From positions 1 through 10,212 of the forward strand of contig JAFGIT010000007.1 in the NCBI GenBank assembly GCA_016929465.1: a stretch of DNA of 10,212 nt. The letters are read 5' to 3'. The notes below the pieces were generated by a model. It was not told where the DNA came from. It saw nothing but the letters and a program-made list of their open reading frames with translations, and did not search any database. Each line of letters begins with the position of its first letter. Positions within the stretch are counted from its first letter, which is position 1. Made by a program: the position numbers and the translations under genes. Source of the DNA: Candidatus Coatesiibacteriota bacterium. Its GTDB lineage: Bacteria; B130-G9. Shown here one piece after another: positions 1-5,934 of this stretch.

Positions 1-77
1 CTCGCAACTACATCACCGCACTATACCACTGCCTCGGAAACCTACCTGAACCAAAACTCGTGCACAGATTCTTATGA
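1..77 (+). CDS. 3' tail of an unknown protein gene (partial)
   Basis: The frame starting at base 3 is open from the left edge and ends in TGA at 75-77. It gives a 24-residue tail beginning RNYITALYHCLGNLPEP and ending in HRFL. The other two plus frames give less protein-like sequence, and a perfect hairpin terminator begins 13 bases after the stop, as expected at a gene end. Too little is visible to assign a function. The alternative is that this is non-coding sequence open by chance, since only 25 codons can be seen. Confidence 0.45.
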   Translation, partial: RNYITALYHCLGNLPEPKLVHRFL

Positions 78-90
78 GGAACCAAATATG

Positions 91-115
91 AAAGGCCCTC
101 ACGATGAGGGCCTTT
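91..115. terminator. Perfect-stem hairpin terminator, probably bidirectional
   Basis: An 11-bp perfect stem (AAAGGCCCTCA at 91-101, TGAGGGCCTTT at 105-115) encloses a 3-base loop, CGA. It lies between a plus-strand gene tail ending at 77 and a minus-strand gene ending at 186, so it can end transcripts from both sides. Each strand leaves the stem with TTT, followed on the minus strand by an AT-rich stretch (CATATTT). The T-tract is short, which is the main weakness. The stem core matches the terminator at 1578-1609. Confidence 0.75.
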
Positions 116-185
116 CGAGAGAATTCGGTAACATTCCCGCTGTAGAAGCGCTAGTAAGCACGACTACGGCGAGCTTTGTGCTTCC

Positions 186-1409
186 CTACTGAAGATCGAT
201 ATCCCCATACACTTCTGCGGTTGAATATAGCATGCCTTCCTCGCTCAGGCCGCTGGCATTGAATGAGGAGTGATTGGCTCTCGAAATCGAGAAGCTCGGT
301 AGGAAGTAGCTTATCCCAGTGGAGGGGAAGAGCTGGCCCATCATGTCCGAGGGGATTGTGCCATCGCCGTCGTCCTCGAAGACACAGTTTACGCACGAGT
401 ATCTCTTCGGCATGTAGGTTGATGGATCGATCTCGAATGATGTAACGCTAACATAGACGAAACCACTTCCGGTGCCGTTCCACTCGACATTGAGGGAGCT
501 GCTTCTGCTGATCGTCGGCACCGGGGCAAGCGTCGGAGCGTAGAGCTCGACGATTGCCGGAGCCTCGACTGAACCTGAGAATGCACCGACATCAGGCCCG
601 CCATATCCCTGGAAGGTGAAGTTGGTTCCTCCGGAGTAATAGCTTGGCTCGAGCTCGTCTGTGCTATACATGATCATGTCCATGAACTCGAACTTCGTGA
701 GCTCGACCGTGCCCATCGGGCTTCCATGCATGTCTATCTTGTCGCCCGCGTCGAGATATCGAGCCGATCCCGTCTCGCCGTTGTCATCGGCATCAAAGAT
801 GCTGACCTCGCAGCCCTCCGTCTCATCTCCGAGTGCTATCGCGCCTTTCGATTCATAATACTCGAGGAAGGTTCCGGCGGCGGACACAGACGTCTCCCAT
901 TCCTCTGAATATGTGTCATAGGCTCTGACATAGCTGACGCCCAAACTTGCAGAAGAACCTTCCGGATTGCCGGCATCCACGACAGTGAAGGGAACGAAGC
1001 TAATATCGCCAATGAAGTTCACGGTTCCGGGTTCGGAGAACGCCGCGGCGAATGTGTAGTTGCCCACCAGATTGAAGGGATAGTCACCGACCGAATAAGT
1101 TGCCAGTCCACCATTGTAGTTGAAGTAGCTCGGGAGAGTGAGATTACTGAAGAGCGGAACGAAATTGGTATTCCAATTCGGCACTTCCAGAATCCCGCCG
1201 CCCGGAGGCAAGACGGCGAAGTGGACGTCCACATTGATGTCGGGTCCAACGTTGATTGCCATGACCGATACATCAATCGAATCCTCACCGAGCACATAGG
1301 TAGTGCCATCGAGCATCAAGTTGATAATCGGCGCCTGTGCATGAGCGAGCCCGGCAACCATGCAGATGGCAAAGGCACAAGTGCACAACATCGAGAATTT
1401 TCTGCGCAT
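186..1409 (-). CDS. Secreted protein of unknown function, paralog of the upstream gene (407 aa)
   Basis: I do not recognise a named family. The N-terminus (MRRKFSMLC, then a hydrophobic core to about residue 21) is a Sec signal peptide with a likely signal peptidase I site after AHA (residue 24), so the product is exported. No lipobox cysteine is seen at the cleavage site. Residues about 28-145 look like a beta-rich Ig-like domain (NVDVHFAVLPPGG at 59-71, AAFSEPGTVNFIGDISF at about 122-138). A C-terminal block (GYGGPDVGAF 268-277, WNGTGSG 310-316, CVNCVFEDDGDG 339-350) is shared with the paralog at 1644-2888. The ATG at 1409 is preceded by a strong AAAGGAGAA Shine-Dalgarno. No clear promoter is seen in 1410-1577: a TTGACA (minus strand, 1502-1507) lacks a good -10 partner. 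The gene ends before the terminator at 91-115. Role is unknown; a surface or extracellular structural protein is a guess. Confidence 0.85.
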   Translation of the reverse strand: MRRKFSMLCTCAFAICMVAGLAHAQAPIINLMLDGTTYVLGEDSIDVSVMAINVGPDINVDVHFAVLPPGGGILEVPNWNTNFVPLFSNLTLPSYFNYNGGLATYSVGDYPFNLVGNYTFAAAFSEPGTVNFIGDISFVPFTVVDAGNPEGSSASLGVSYVRAYDTYSEEWETSVSAAGTFLEYYESKGAIALGDETEGCEVSIFDADDNGETGSARYLDAGDKIDMHGSPMGTVELTKFEFMDMIMYSTDELEPSYYSGGTNFTFQGYGGPDVGAFSGSVEAPAIVELYAPTLAPVPTISRSSSLNVEWNGTGSGFVYVSVTSFEIDPSTYMPKRYSCVNCVFEDDGDGTIPSDMMGQLFPSTGISYFLPSFSISRANHSSFNASGLSEEGMLYSTAEVYGDIDLQ

Positions 1410-1577
1410 GTTCTTCTCCTTTCTCGTGGATTTGATACGCAGCTAAAAGAGGAAACTGAGACAATTCATAGTGCATTAATCCTCTCAATGAACTCATACC
1501 GTGTCAATATGTATCTGGGCTGCAAGAGGGCCAGCTCTCTCGCACCGAATTCCCTTCTGCTGTCTATAGCTGAAACG

Positions 1578-1609
1578 GAAAAAGGAGAAAGGCCCTCGTG
1601 CAGAGGGCC
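1578..1609 (-). terminator. Rho-independent terminator of the 1644-2888 gene
   Basis: On the minus strand a 7-bp GC stem, GGCCCTC/GAGGGCC (1603-1609 with 1591-1597), with a 5-base loop TGCAC, is followed by the T-rich tract TTTCTCCTTTTT. It starts 35 bases after the stop of the secreted-protein gene. It separates that gene from its tandem paralog, so the downstream copy probably needs its own promoter between 1577 and 1410. The stem core is the same as in the hairpin at 91-115. Confidence 0.85.
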
Positions 1610-1643
1610 CATCTCATCAAGACTATTGGCACCAATCGTAAAA

Positions 1644-2888
1644 TTAGTCTAAAGCAACATCCCTCGTGATTCCCGCCAGGGCGACAGCATAGCCATGCTG
1701 CAGACCTGTCGCGGTATATTCGGTGATGTTCATGCGATATATGCCTATCTCGGGTGGATCGAGGTTGCCAAGGGGATTGCTCTGATCGGGCAATTGGCTC
1801 AGAACGGACGCAGGGACAACCGCATCGCCATCGTCCGCAAATCTGCAATAGCAAGTGTAATAGCCCGCGGACATGGTCCAGAAGTCCAGGGACGCATAGC
1901 CGATTGAGAATTGGATGTAGCCGCTGCCAGTGCCATTCCAAGTCAAGTGCAGATCGCTACCGCGGTCGATTGTTGGCTTGCTGCTAATATCAGGTGTATA
2001 GACCTCGAGCACCTCAGGGGCCACAACCGAGACATCGAACGCGCCCACATCTGGGCCGCCATACCCGACAAACCGATAGGTCTCGCCCACGACATAGTCT
2101 GACTCATTTAGCTCTGGGCCGAGGCCTGGGCCATACTCGATGGTGGTTACTATTCCGCCGTAATCGTCGCCGTACTCTTTGTCCATCCGAAGCGTGCCAT
2201 TGGGGCTGCCATACATATCGATGTAATCACCTGCTTCGAGGAAAGTAGGAATCTCATCATTAAGTGGCTCAAAGACGGAATACTCACAAGTGTCGAGAGG
2301 CAGTGCGAAATAATCGACGAAGTAGTCGGGCCGTTCGGAATACTTCACGAAGGACGCGCCTGCAGATATGTCGGTCTCCCACTCGAGATCGTCATCGTAA
2401 TCATACCAGTGGTCCCACATAATCTCGCATCCGCCGGCTGTCCAGCCATCAACCGCCCCCTCCTGAACCTCGAAGGGTGTGAACGATATGTCACCCACGA
2501 AATTCAGCGTACCGGGCTCAGTGAATGCCGCGGCAAACTGGTAATATCCAATTGTCTCGAATGGGTAGCCGGAGACTGCGTACTGCGCGATCTCCGCCTT
2601 CGGGAAGTCGAAACCGGTCGGCAGCGGTATGTTCGCAAGTAGCGGCCGGAATTCTGAATTCCAGTCCGGTATCTCCAATATACTTCCGCCTGGCGTCAAG
2701 ACAGCTACATGAACATCGACGTTCATGTCCGTGCCGGAGTTGAAGCCGGATACGGACAAATGAAGCGTGCTCTCGCCCTGGACATAAACCGTCTCATCGG
2801 TATAGACCGTAATGCCATAGTCCTGCGCGAACAGCGGCACGGCGGCAACCAACATGATGACGGCAAAAACAAAAGAGCCTCTGTGCAT
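1644..2888 (-). CDS. Secreted protein of unknown function, paralog of the downstream gene (414 aa)
   Basis: The frame is open to 2945, but the ATG at 2888 is the likely start: it has AAGGAGG five bases upstream and begins a signal peptide (MHRGSFVFAVIMLVAAVPLFA, likely cut after residue 21 before QDYG). Upstream residues would spoil the signal peptide and overlap the leader. The mature protein has the same plan as the 186-1409 product: an N-terminal beta-rich domain (NVDVHVAVLTPGG, AAFTEPGTLNFVGDISF), an acidic variable middle with LEWETDISAG, then IDMYGSPNGT, GYGGPDVGAF, LTWNGTGSGY and a cysteine pair CYC before RFADDGD. The two copies look roughly half identical by eye in the conserved blocks, with the middle most diverged. 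A sigma70-like promoter (2958-2986) and a terminator (1578-1609) make it a likely single-gene unit. Function is unknown. Confidence 0.87.
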   Translation of the reverse strand: MHRGSFVFAVIMLVAAVPLFAQDYGITVYTDETVYVQGESTLHLSVSGFNSGTDMNVDVHVAVLTPGGSILEIPDWNSEFRPLLANIPLPTGFDFPKAEIAQYAVSGYPFETIGYYQFAAAFTEPGTLNFVGDISFTPFEVQEGAVDGWTAGGCEIMWDHWYDYDDDLEWETDISAGASFVKYSERPDYFVDYFALPLDTCEYSVFEPLNDEIPTFLEAGDYIDMYGSPNGTLRMDKEYGDDYGGIVTTIEYGPGLGPELNESDYVVGETYRFVGYGGPDVGAFDVSVVAPEVLEVYTPDISSKPTIDRGSDLHLTWNGTGSGYIQFSIGYASLDFWTMSAGYYTCYCRFADDGDAVVPASVLSQLPDQSNPLGNLDPPEIGIYRMNITEYTATGLQHGYAVALAGITRDVALD

Positions 2889-2910
2889 TTTTGCCTCCTT
2901 TCTTAAGGCC

Positions 2911-2938
2911 TGTTGTATGCACTCCATACAATACAACA
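2911..2938 (-). promoter_or_regulatory. Nested inverted repeats in the leader of the secreted-protein gene
   Basis: TGTTGTAT (2911-2918) and ATACAACA (2931-2938) form a perfect 8-bp inverted repeat. Overlapping them, TTGTATG (2913-2919) and CATACAA (2925-2931) form a perfect 7-bp repeat with a 5-base loop. The two pairings exclude each other. They sit between the predicted transcription start (about 2951) and the AAGGAGG ribosome site, so they could be an mRNA hairpin or a protein-binding site. Function is inferred only from position. Confidence 0.35.
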
Positions 2939-2957
2939 TCCACAATATCTAGAATTT

Positions 2958-2986
2958 ACTATGGATTCGCGGTGGGTGGTTGTCAA
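2958..2986 (-). promoter_or_regulatory. Sigma70-type promoter for the secreted-protein gene at 1644-2888
   Basis: On the minus strand a consensus TTGACA -35 box (2981-2986) is separated by exactly 17 bases from CATAGT (2958-2963), a 4-of-6 match to TATAAT. Transcription would start near 2951, giving a leader of about 60 bases to the ATG at 2888. It lies downstream of the fmt stop at 3073, so the secreted-protein gene can be expressed independently of the translation cluster. Confidence 0.65.
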
Positions 2987-3072
2987 GATTCGAATGCGGC
3001 AAGCTGCAGTCATCTTCTCTATATGGCAGTTCTCAAAGCCCAGCAGGCGGCCTATGGCATCAAAGACCGGGA

Positions 3073-4053
3073 TCACTCGACGACCTTCGAGAGCTGCTGC
3101 CCGACTTTGACTGCATTGCCTGCGAGGAACTCCTTTGCAGACATCTGTCTCTTACCGGGAGGTTGAATGAGCTCTATGGAGACTGCTCCCGGATTGGTCT
3201 TGACAACGAGCCCTTCCCTGGCAGAGGCAGCTATCACCGTCCCCGGCGGCGTATCCCCGAATTCCTCCGGACACTCGGCTTCGGCAAGCCTGGCTATCTT
3301 GAGTATCCTGCCCTTATAGTAAGCGTATGTTCCAGGCCAGGGAATGAGGCCGCGGACATAATTCACAAGCGTTCTCGGGTCCTTCGACCATTCTATCAGC
3401 CCGTCAGTCTTGGTGAGCTTCGGGGCGTATGTCGCCTTTTCATGCTCCTGCTTGGTGGGCTTCAGAGTCCCCTCTTCGAGAGCTATCAAGGTCTTCAGAA
3501 GAAGTGCCGCTCCTACTTCGGAGAGCCTGTTATATAGGTCCAACGCGGTGTCATCGTCGCCGATAGGGACTTTTTCCTGCAGCAATATGTCCCCGGTATC
3601 CATCCCCTTGTCCATCAGCATCGTGGTGACACCAGTCTCCCTGTCCCCTCGAATGATGGGCCAGTTTATCGGACTTGGGCCACGGTATTTCGGCAAGAGC
3701 GACGGATGCACGTTGACGCAGGCTATTTTGGGGATGTTGAGCACCGTTTCCTTCAAGAGCTGCCCGAAGGCAACCGTGACAATGAAGTCCGGCTCGAATG
3801 CGGTCAGCACCTCGCGCGGCTCCTGTCGAGAGACTCTCTCGGGGCAGAACACATCCAGCCCGAATTCGTGTGCGAGAGCCTTGCATGGGCACGGCGTGAG
3901 CTTCAGTCCTCGCCCGGATGGCTGGTCAGGTTGTGTGACGCACATCATGTCGAATCTTCTCGATTCGAAGAGAAGTTTCAGAGAAGGCATAGCAAACTCC
4001 GGCGTCCCCATGAATATTAGACGAGTCTTTTTTGTGGGGTCCGCAGTCAACAA
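3073..4053 (-). CDS. fmt: Methionyl-tRNA formyltransferase
   Basis: Fmt transfers a formyl group from 10-formyl-THF to Met-tRNA(fMet) in the cytoplasm, preparing the initiator tRNA for IF2. The N-terminal formyltransferase fold starts with LIFMGTPEFA (12-21). The catalytic region reads NVHPSLLPKYRG (114-125), giving the family's Asn114 and His116, followed by MDTGD (151-155) with catalytic Asp152. The C-terminal tRNA-binding domain is present (about 215-326, including IEWSKDPRTL and IPWPGTYAYYKG). At 326 residues it is slightly longer than the usual 310-315. The start is uncertain: two adjacent TTG codons (4053 and 4050) precede LTADPTKKT, with GGAG 12 bases upstream; no ATG lies before the conserved first strand. 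It follows def by 22 bases, the common bacterial def-fmt arrangement, and is probably cotranscribed with it. All key residues seen are intact. Confidence 0.96.
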   Translation of the reverse strand: MLTADPTKKTRLIFMGTPEFAMPSLKLLFESRRFDMMCVTQPDQPSGRGLKLTPCPCKALAHEFGLDVFCPERVSRQEPREVLTAFEPDFIVTVAFGQLLKETVLNIPKIACVNVHPSLLPKYRGPSPINWPIIRGDRETGVTTMLMDKGMDTGDILLQEKVPIGDDDTALDLYNRLSEVGAALLLKTLIALEEGTLKPTKQEHEKATYAPKLTKTDGLIEWSKDPRTLVNYVRGLIPWPGTYAYYKGRILKIARLAEAECPEEFGDTPPGTVIAASAREGLVVKTNPGAVSIELIQPPGKRQMSAKEFLAGNAVKVGQQLSKVVE

Positions 4054-4075
4054 TGTGGGAAAGGTCTCCGGCTTG

Positions 4076-4594
4076 TTACAGAAGATTTCTCTTCCTCGAG
4101 AGCATCTGCTGATACTTGCGCTCGAAAATGTCTCTTTGAAGGGGATTTAGGAAGTCGATCAGAAGGCGGCCATTCAAGTGGTCGAGTTCATGTTGAAAGG
4201 CGCGCGCTGCGAGGCCCTCCGCCTCAATCTCGACAGATTTGCCGTCCATAGTCATTCCAATTGCCCGAATCAGCCTGGCCCTGCTAACATCGGTCACGAA
4301 TTCAGGAATGCTAAGGCAGCCCTCTTCGGCCGTTTCCTCCTCCTCCATCTCGAGTATCTCGGGATTAATCACGACCAGCCGTTGCCTGGGGTCCCTTCCG
4401 GCGCTCGGATCGAGCACGATCAGCCTGACCGAAGCACCTACCTGCGGGGCAGCCAGGCCCACGCCATTTCCAGCATACATCGCTGCCTGCATATCCTCAG
4501 CAAGTGCTATTATGCTGCTGCTTATCGAGGTAATCGACTCCGCATCCTTCTGGAGAACCGGATCACCGTAAATAACTATTCGTCTTCTTGGCAT
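4076..4594 (-). CDS. def: Peptide deformylase
   Basis: Def is a cytoplasmic metalloenzyme that removes the formyl group from the N-terminal methionine of new proteins as they leave the ribosome, undoing the mark that Fmt adds. All three family motifs are present: GVGLAAPQVG (44-53), EEGCLSIP (90-97) with metal ligand Cys93, and QHELDHLNG (134-142) with metal ligands His135 and His139 and catalytic Glu136. Length (172) is typical. The ATG at 4594 opens the conserved N-terminus (RIVIYGDPVL) although its Shine-Dalgarno is weak. The start lies only 3 bases after the stop of the 93-residue gene upstream, so translational coupling is likely. An acidic EMEEEET run at 82-88 precedes motif 2. Confidence 0.97.
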   Translation of the reverse strand: MPRRRIVIYGDPVLQKDAESITSISSSIIALAEDMQAAMYAGNGVGLAAPQVGASVRLIVLDPSAGRDPRQRLVVINPEILEMEEEETAEEGCLSIPEFVTDVSRARLIRAIGMTMDGKSVEIEAEGLAARAFQHELDHLNGRLLIDFLNPLQRDIFERKYQQMLSRKRNLL

Positions 4595-4597
4595 ATC

Positions 4598-4879
4598 TTA
4601 ACCGCTCATGCTAGATGGGGACGGAGCATGGCCTTCAAAGAAGAGCCCTATCTCGAATTCACACGGGACATTCTGCTTAGTGGGTTCCTCTTCGAGCGTC
4701 CGGACGCCGACCGACCGGATTTCCCAGATACGATAATCCTCTCCCTCGAGGACACGAATGAAGGCATGGCCGTGGTTGATCGCTGCATCAAGAACATCCG
4801 AGAGGTCATCTTTCTGGTTGACCTCCATATCTCTGCACGCCTTCACGCCGCGCTCGTCGCCGCTAATCCGCGTATCCAT
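4598..4879 (-). CDS. Hypothetical 93-residue acidic protein upstream of def
   Basis: I do not recognise this protein. It is soluble and acidic, with no signal peptide or membrane segment. An N-terminal charged part (to about residue 30) is followed by a likely alpha-beta section (AINHGHAFIRVLEGEDYRIW at about 33-52, then a strand-like CEFEIGLFFEGH near 75-86). It is supported as a gene by position: its TAA ends 3 bases before the def ATG, on the same strand, and a GGAG sits 7 bases before its own ATG. Codon use resembles its neighbours. An internal ATG at 4828 (MEVNQ) is a possible later start. Position suggests a link with def/fmt, but no function can be given. A chance open frame is the alternative. 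Confidence 0.6.
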   Translation of the reverse strand: MDTRISGDERGVKACRDMEVNQKDDLSDVLDAAINHGHAFIRVLEGEDYRIWEIRSVGVRTLEEEPTKQNVPCEFEIGLFFEGHAPSPSSMSG

Positions 4880-4889
4880 GCCGATACTC

Positions 4890-4905
4890 CGGGAGGAAGC
4901 TCCCG
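4890..4905. other. Small perfect hairpin between tRNA-Lys and the 93-residue gene
   Basis: CGGGAG (4890-4895) and CTCCCG (4900-4905) form a 6-bp stem around a 4-base loop. On the minus strand it is not followed by a T-tract, so it is unlikely to terminate transcription. Its 3' arm ends at the GGAG ribosome site of the 93-residue gene, so it could mark a processing point or affect translation. A separate 10-bp palindrome, TTTCGCGAAA, lies at 4909-4918. Confidence 0.3.
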
Positions 4906-4927
4906 CCCTTTCGCGAAAAATAAGTCA

Positions 4928-5001
4928 TGGGCCATGAAGGAATCGAACCTTCGACCTTCTGATTAAGAGTCAGCTGCTCTACCTAGCTGAGCTAATGGCC
5001 C
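4928..5001 (-). tRNA. tRNA-Lys (anticodon CUU)
   Basis: The minus strand folds as a standard cloverleaf. The 7-bp acceptor GGGCCAT/ATGGCCC is perfect, with discriminator A at 4928. The D arm is GCTC/GAGC with the loop AGCTAGGTA. The anticodon stem GCTGA/TCAGA holds the loop CTCTTAA, giving anticodon CTT (reads AAG, lysine). The variable loop is AGGTC, and the T arm is GAAGG/CCTTC with TTCGATT. CCA is not encoded: the bases after the discriminator are TGA. Its sequence closely resembles bacterial tRNA-Lys in general. A strong promoter lies immediately upstream, and no T-tract terminator is visible before the 93-residue gene 48 bases downstream. Confidence 0.97.
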
Positions 5002-5009
5002 GTGGAAAA

Positions 5010-5037
5010 CCTATATGCTCCACCCCCTATATGTCAA
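5010..5037 (-). promoter_or_regulatory. Sigma70-type promoter of tRNA-Lys
   Basis: On the minus strand a consensus TTGACA (5032-5037) is followed after 16 bases by TATAGG (5010-5015). The start of transcription would fall at about 5002-5004, only 1-3 bases before the mature 5' end of the tRNA at 5001. It may also drive the downstream 93-residue gene, def and fmt. Confidence 0.65.
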
Positions 5038-5055
5038 GTTTTGAAGTGAAGAAAT

Positions 5056-5070
5056 TTGCATGGCATGCAA
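5056..5070. promoter_or_regulatory. 15-nt palindrome in the divergent tRNA-Lys/rsmI region
   Basis: TTGCATG (5056-5062) and CATGCAA (5064-5070) form a perfect 7-bp inverted repeat around a single central G. It is centred about 60 bases upstream of the predicted tRNA start and about 43 bases before the -35 box of the possible rsmI promoter. That is a typical place for a dimeric regulator site. No regulator can be named. Confidence 0.35.
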
Positions 5071-5105
5071 GCGTTATTCGCTCAATCGCTTATCGGAAGG
5101 GGCTT

Positions 5106-5134
5106 TTGTGAACAGCTATTGTCGAGTAAATACT
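5106..5134 (+). promoter_or_regulatory. Possible promoter of the rsmI-tgt-methyltransferase operon
   Basis: TTGTGA (5106-5111) and AATACT (5129-5134) are 17 bases apart; each matches the sigma70 consensus at 4 of 6 positions. Transcription would start near 5141, leaving a leader of about 47 bases before the GTG of rsmI. It is the best-spaced candidate I found by eye in 5038-5187, but it is weak. Confidence 0.35.
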
Positions 5135-5187
5135 TTCCTAGTAGTGTGAACGCATTTGACCAACCATTGGGAATTAAGAGGACAAGT

Positions 5188-5934
5188 GTGAGTAATACGG
5201 CCGATAAAGGCACTCTCTATGTCGTCGCAACGCCGATAGGCAACCTTGCAGATATCAGCGAGAGGGCGCTTCAGGTGCTCTCTGAGGTCGGAGCGCTCGC
5301 CTGTGAGAATACGAATCACACCACCCGAATATTCCATCGGCACGGCCTCAAAAAGCCGAAAACGACCTTCTCATGCAATGAGCACAACGAGGCCCGGGTT
5401 GTGCCCCGAATACTTGGCCTGTTGAACGCTGGAATATCCGTCGCACTGTGCTCGAATGCCGGCGCTCCCGGTGTGAGCGACCCTGGATACAAGGTAATCT
5501 CAGCCGTCCACGAAAGTGGGGGGAAGGTTACTATGATACCGGGACCGAGCGCCGCGATCGCCGCCCTGGTAAGCTCTGGCCTTCCGCTGACCTCATTCAC
5601 CTTCAAGGGATTTCCGCCCCGCAAACAGGGACGAAGGAGGAAATACCTGGAGCTCGATGCGGAGTTGCCGCATACGCTGGTCTTCTTTGAATCACCTCTC
5701 AGAGTCTCTCGGTTCCTGGCTGAGGCGTTGGAGGTTTATGGGGACCGGGACGCCGCGGTCTGCATCGAATTGACCAAGCTATTCGAGGAGGTACATCGTG
5801 GTACCCTCAACGGCCTCGCATCGGAATTCGAGAACAAAGCCATCAAGGGGGAAGTGACTGTCGTCATCGCCGGCGACAAGCGAAAAGGCAATCGTGAGCA
5901 GATTGACAGAGACGATGGGCCTGAAGACTCGTAG
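5188..5934 (+). CDS. rsmI: 16S rRNA (cytidine-1402-2'-O)-methyltransferase, short and motif-variant
   Basis: RsmI uses SAM to methylate the ribose of C1402 in helix 44 of 16S rRNA, at the decoding site. The tetrapyrrole-methylase-type fold is clear: TLYVVATPIGNLADIS (9-24), the HNE block (65-67), GVSDPGY (94-100), IPGPSAAIAAL, FKGFPPRK, FFESPLR and ELTKLFEEVHRGTL. The start is GTG at 5188, with AGAGG 6 bases upstream, giving 248 residues; the frame is open to 5056, but those extra 44 residues are unlike the family. Three oddities are visible: the usual E-D-T-R-H-T reads ENTNHT (40-45), the usual S-D-A-G-T-P reads SNAGAP (88-93), and the C-terminal helical domain of longer family members is missing, replaced by a short charged tail. 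It overlaps tgt by 41 bases. The changes may alter activity, but the rest of the fold is intact. Confidence 0.93.
   Translation: MSNTADKGTLYVVATPIGNLADISERALQVLSEVGALACENTNHTTRIFHRHGLKKPKTTFSCNEHNEARVVPRILGLLNAGISVALCSNAGAPGVSDPGYKVISAVHESGGKVTMIPGPSAAIAALVSSGLPLTSFTFKGFPPRKQGRRRKYLELDAELPHTLVFFESPLRVSRFLAEALEVYGDRDAAVCIELTKLFEEVHRGTLNGLASEFENKAIKGEVTVVIAGDKRKGNREQIDRDDGPEDS

Noticed and set aside
2889-2945. Upstream ATG at 2945 for the secreted protein
   Set aside because: It would add a charged 19-residue stretch before the signal peptide and ignores the strong AAGGAGG before ATG 2888.
2903-3076. A 57-codon minus-strand frame starting with a GTG that overlaps the fmt TGA by 4 bases (GTGA)
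   Set aside because: The 4-base overlap is typical of coupled genes and the first 20 residues (VFDAIGRLLGFENC) look protein-like. However, the second half is not protein-like and contains the promoter and leader of the next gene. It may be a degraded gene remnant; a search in relatives would decide.
3410-4150. A 246-codon open frame on the plus strand
   Set aside because: It is the antisense shadow of fmt, whose catalytic motifs are intact on the minus strand.
4890-4905. Hairpin after tRNA-Lys as a transcription terminator
   Set aside because: The stem is only 6 bp and no T-tract follows on the minus strand.
4178-4966. A 262-codon open frame on the plus strand
   Set aside because: It lies opposite def, the 93-residue gene and part of the tRNA. 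The minus-strand proteins are clearly real (deformylase motifs), and this translation shows no domain.
5056-5187. N-terminal extension of RsmI from ATG 5056
   Set aside because: The extra 44 residues have no family counterpart and cover the palindrome and likely promoter; GTG 5188 has a better Shine-Dalgarno and fits the family start.
5894-5934. A frameshift joining rsmI and tgt
   Set aside because: The two genes simply overlap; both end and begin with their own plausible stop and start codons, and each protein is complete in its own frame.
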